Source: Microbacterium helvum (GTDB taxonomy: Bacteria; Actinomycetota; Actinomycetes; Actinomycetales; Microbacteriaceae). Taken from it: DNA of 64,000 nt. Location of the stretch: the NCBI RefSeq assembly GCF_014779795.1, contig NZ_JACXZS010000002.1, forward strand, positions 1 to 64,000, in the 5' to 3' direction. Under the pieces are notes generated by a model that saw only the letters and a list, made by a program, of their open reading frames with translations, had not been told where the DNA came from and ran no database searches. Shown piece after piece: positions 63,205 through 64,000 of this stretch. Within the stretch, counting starts at the first letter, position 1; each line of letters opens with the position of its first letter. The translations under genes were made by a program, and so were the position numbers.

Positions 63205-63888
63205 GTGTCGCTCGCAGACCGCCTCGCGGAGGTGGACGGGCGGATCGCGGATGCCGCACACGCGGCCGGCCGCGATCCGTCCGAGCTCACCCGCATCGTG
63301 GTGACGAAGTTCCACCCGGCCTCGCTCGTCGACGAGCTCTACGGTCTCGGCGTGCGCGATGTGGGCGAGAACCGGCAGCAGGAGCTCAGCCGCAAGGTCG
63401 TCGAGGTCGGCGACCGCGATGGCCTGACGTGGCACTTCATCGGCCAGGCGCAGACCAACAAGGCGCGCGCCATCAGGGCGGCGGCAGCGGTCGTGCACTC
63501 GCTCGACCGCGCGCGGCTCGCCGACGCGCTGCACGCCGCCGCCGAGCCCGGACGACCCGTGCTCGACGTGCTGCTGCAGGTCAACCTCACCGACGATCCC
63601 GGTCGTGGCGGCGTGGCGCCCTACGACCTCGTCGCCCTCGCCGAGCACACGGCGGAGCTGCCCTCGCTGCGGGTGAGGGGCGTGATGGCCGTCGCTCCGC
63701 TCGACGAGCCGCCGGCCCCGGCTTTCGCCCGGCTGCGGGCGCTCTCGGACGCGCTGCGCACCGTCGTGCCCGACGCCGACTGGATCTCGGCGGGGATGAC
63801 CGCCGACTTCGCGGAGGCGATCGCGGCAGGCGCGACACACCTACGCATCGGGTCGGCAATCACCGGCCCCCGGCCACAACGCGGTTAA
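63205..63888 (+). CDS. Pyridoxal phosphate homeostasis protein YggS
   Basis: 227 residues from GTG 63205, directly after the ftsZ stop. PLP-binding TIM-barrel protein of the YggS/PROSC family, which has no known catalytic activity and buffers PLP. The PLP Lys is in RIVVTKFHPASLVDEL, with GENRQQELSRKV, WHFIGQAQTNKAR and the phosphate-binding ISAGMTADFAEAIAAGATHLRIGSAI, shown here in part as SAGMTADFAEAIAAGATHLR. The position between ftsZ and sepF is conserved in Gram-positive bacteria. Confidence 0.94.
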   Translation: MSLADRLAEVDGRIADAAHAAGRDPSELTRIVVTKFHPASLVDELYGLGVRDVGENRQQELSRKVVEVGDRDGLTWHFIGQAQTNKARAIRAAAAVVHSLDRARLADALHAAAEPGRPVLDVLLQVNLTDDPGRGGVAPYDLVALAEHTAELPSLRVRGVMAVAPLDEPPAPAFARLRALSDALRTVVPDADWISAGMTADFAEAIAAGATHLRIGSAITGPRPQRG

Positions 63889-63920
63889 CCTCGGAACAGA
63901 TGAGCACTACGGAGGATGCG

Positions 63921-64000
63921 ATGTCGAACCCGCTCAAGAAGACCATGGTGTACCTGGGCCTCGCCGACGAGGAAGAGGTCTACGAAGAGCCGGCACCGCA
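63921..64000 (+). CDS. sepF: Cell division protein SepF, 5' end only
   Basis: The window ends after 26 complete codons. The start MSNPLKKTMVYLGLADEEEV is the SepF membrane-binding N-terminal amphipathic helix followed by an acidic linker. GGAGG lies 5 bases upstream. SepF tethers FtsZ to the membrane in actinobacteria, which lack FtsA. Position after yggS confirms the call. Confidence 0.9.
   Translation, partial: MSNPLKKTMVYLGLADEEEVYEEPAP

Overview
The window is a stretch of high-GC actinobacterial chromosome, most likely from the Microbacteriaceae (Microbacterium-like). The evidence is the very high GC, frequent GTG starts, an actinobacterial division and cell-wall (dcw) cluster ending ftsZ-yggS-sepF without ftsA, a GarA-FtsR-MerR block, and an aroG / PASTA kinase / Rv2175c-like / polyprenyl synthase neighbourhood also known from Mycobacterium. 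No rRNA, tRNA, CRISPR array, prophage or insertion sequence was seen. Taxonomy is inferred from gene content only.

Layout. 0.2-2.4 kb: a leftward three-gene operon of two membrane proteins around a protein with a HEPN-like R-N-x4-H motif. 2.7-13.3 kb: a complete type IV pilus locus (major pilin, two minor pilins, a PilX-like protein with a repetitive body, prepilin peptidase, PilM, PilN, PilO, PilT and PilC, with convergent PilB) and no secretin. 13.4-30.4 kb: housekeeping and accessory genes, including a YihY membrane protein, NAD(P)HX epimerase, a glutamine amidotransferase, alpha-glucan phosphorylase, a CYTH protein, dihydrolipoyl dehydrogenase, a copper pair (CopC and an extremely Met/Cys-rich protein), GarA/FtsR/MerR, a transsulfuration-type PLP enzyme and a ParA-like ATPase. 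30.4-41.4 kb: pyruvate carboxylase, a MinD-like ATPase with a long acidic N-terminus, peptide deformylase, acyl-CoA ligase, ROK glucokinase, PlsC and class II DAHP synthase. 42.9-48.3 kb: PASTA kinase, LysM wall protein, Rv2175c-like protein, polyprenyl synthase and a DUF3040 protein. 48.4-64 kb: mraZ, rsmH, ftsL, ftsI, murF, mraY, murD, ftsW, murG, a reversed gntR gene, murC, ftsQ, ftsZ, yggS and the 5' end of sepF. murE is missing from its usual slot.

Main discovery candidate. Three diverged single-gene modules (16.7, 28.5 and 41.8 kb) encode the same two-part architecture: an AbiEi-like N-terminal half and a C-terminal DUF559 / Vsr-like PD-(D/E)XK nuclease domain. Each lies between copies of its own palindromic repeat family. 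Locus 1 has an ~86-bp hairpin repeat on both sides, locus 2 a 22-bp perfect palindrome on both sides, and locus 3 several copies of a ~55-bp hairpin, one of which contains the gene's stop codon. This resembles REP elements with their associated transposases, but with a nuclease, and no AbiEii toxin gene lies beside any of them.

Other genome-scale signals are a GGATGCC motif that is several-fold over-represented and often created with rare codons, a GTTGAGCG repeat family at gene ends that supplies stop codons, and many genes whose TAnnnT promoter element lies only 6-8 nt before the start codon, implying leaderless mRNAs. Regulatory logic links distant parts of the window: FtsR (25 kb) probably acts on a dyad in front of ftsZ (62 kb), three exact 10-bp repeats in front of mraZ fit MraZ autoregulation, and the PASTA kinase probably phosphorylates the Rv2175c-like and GarA-like proteins.
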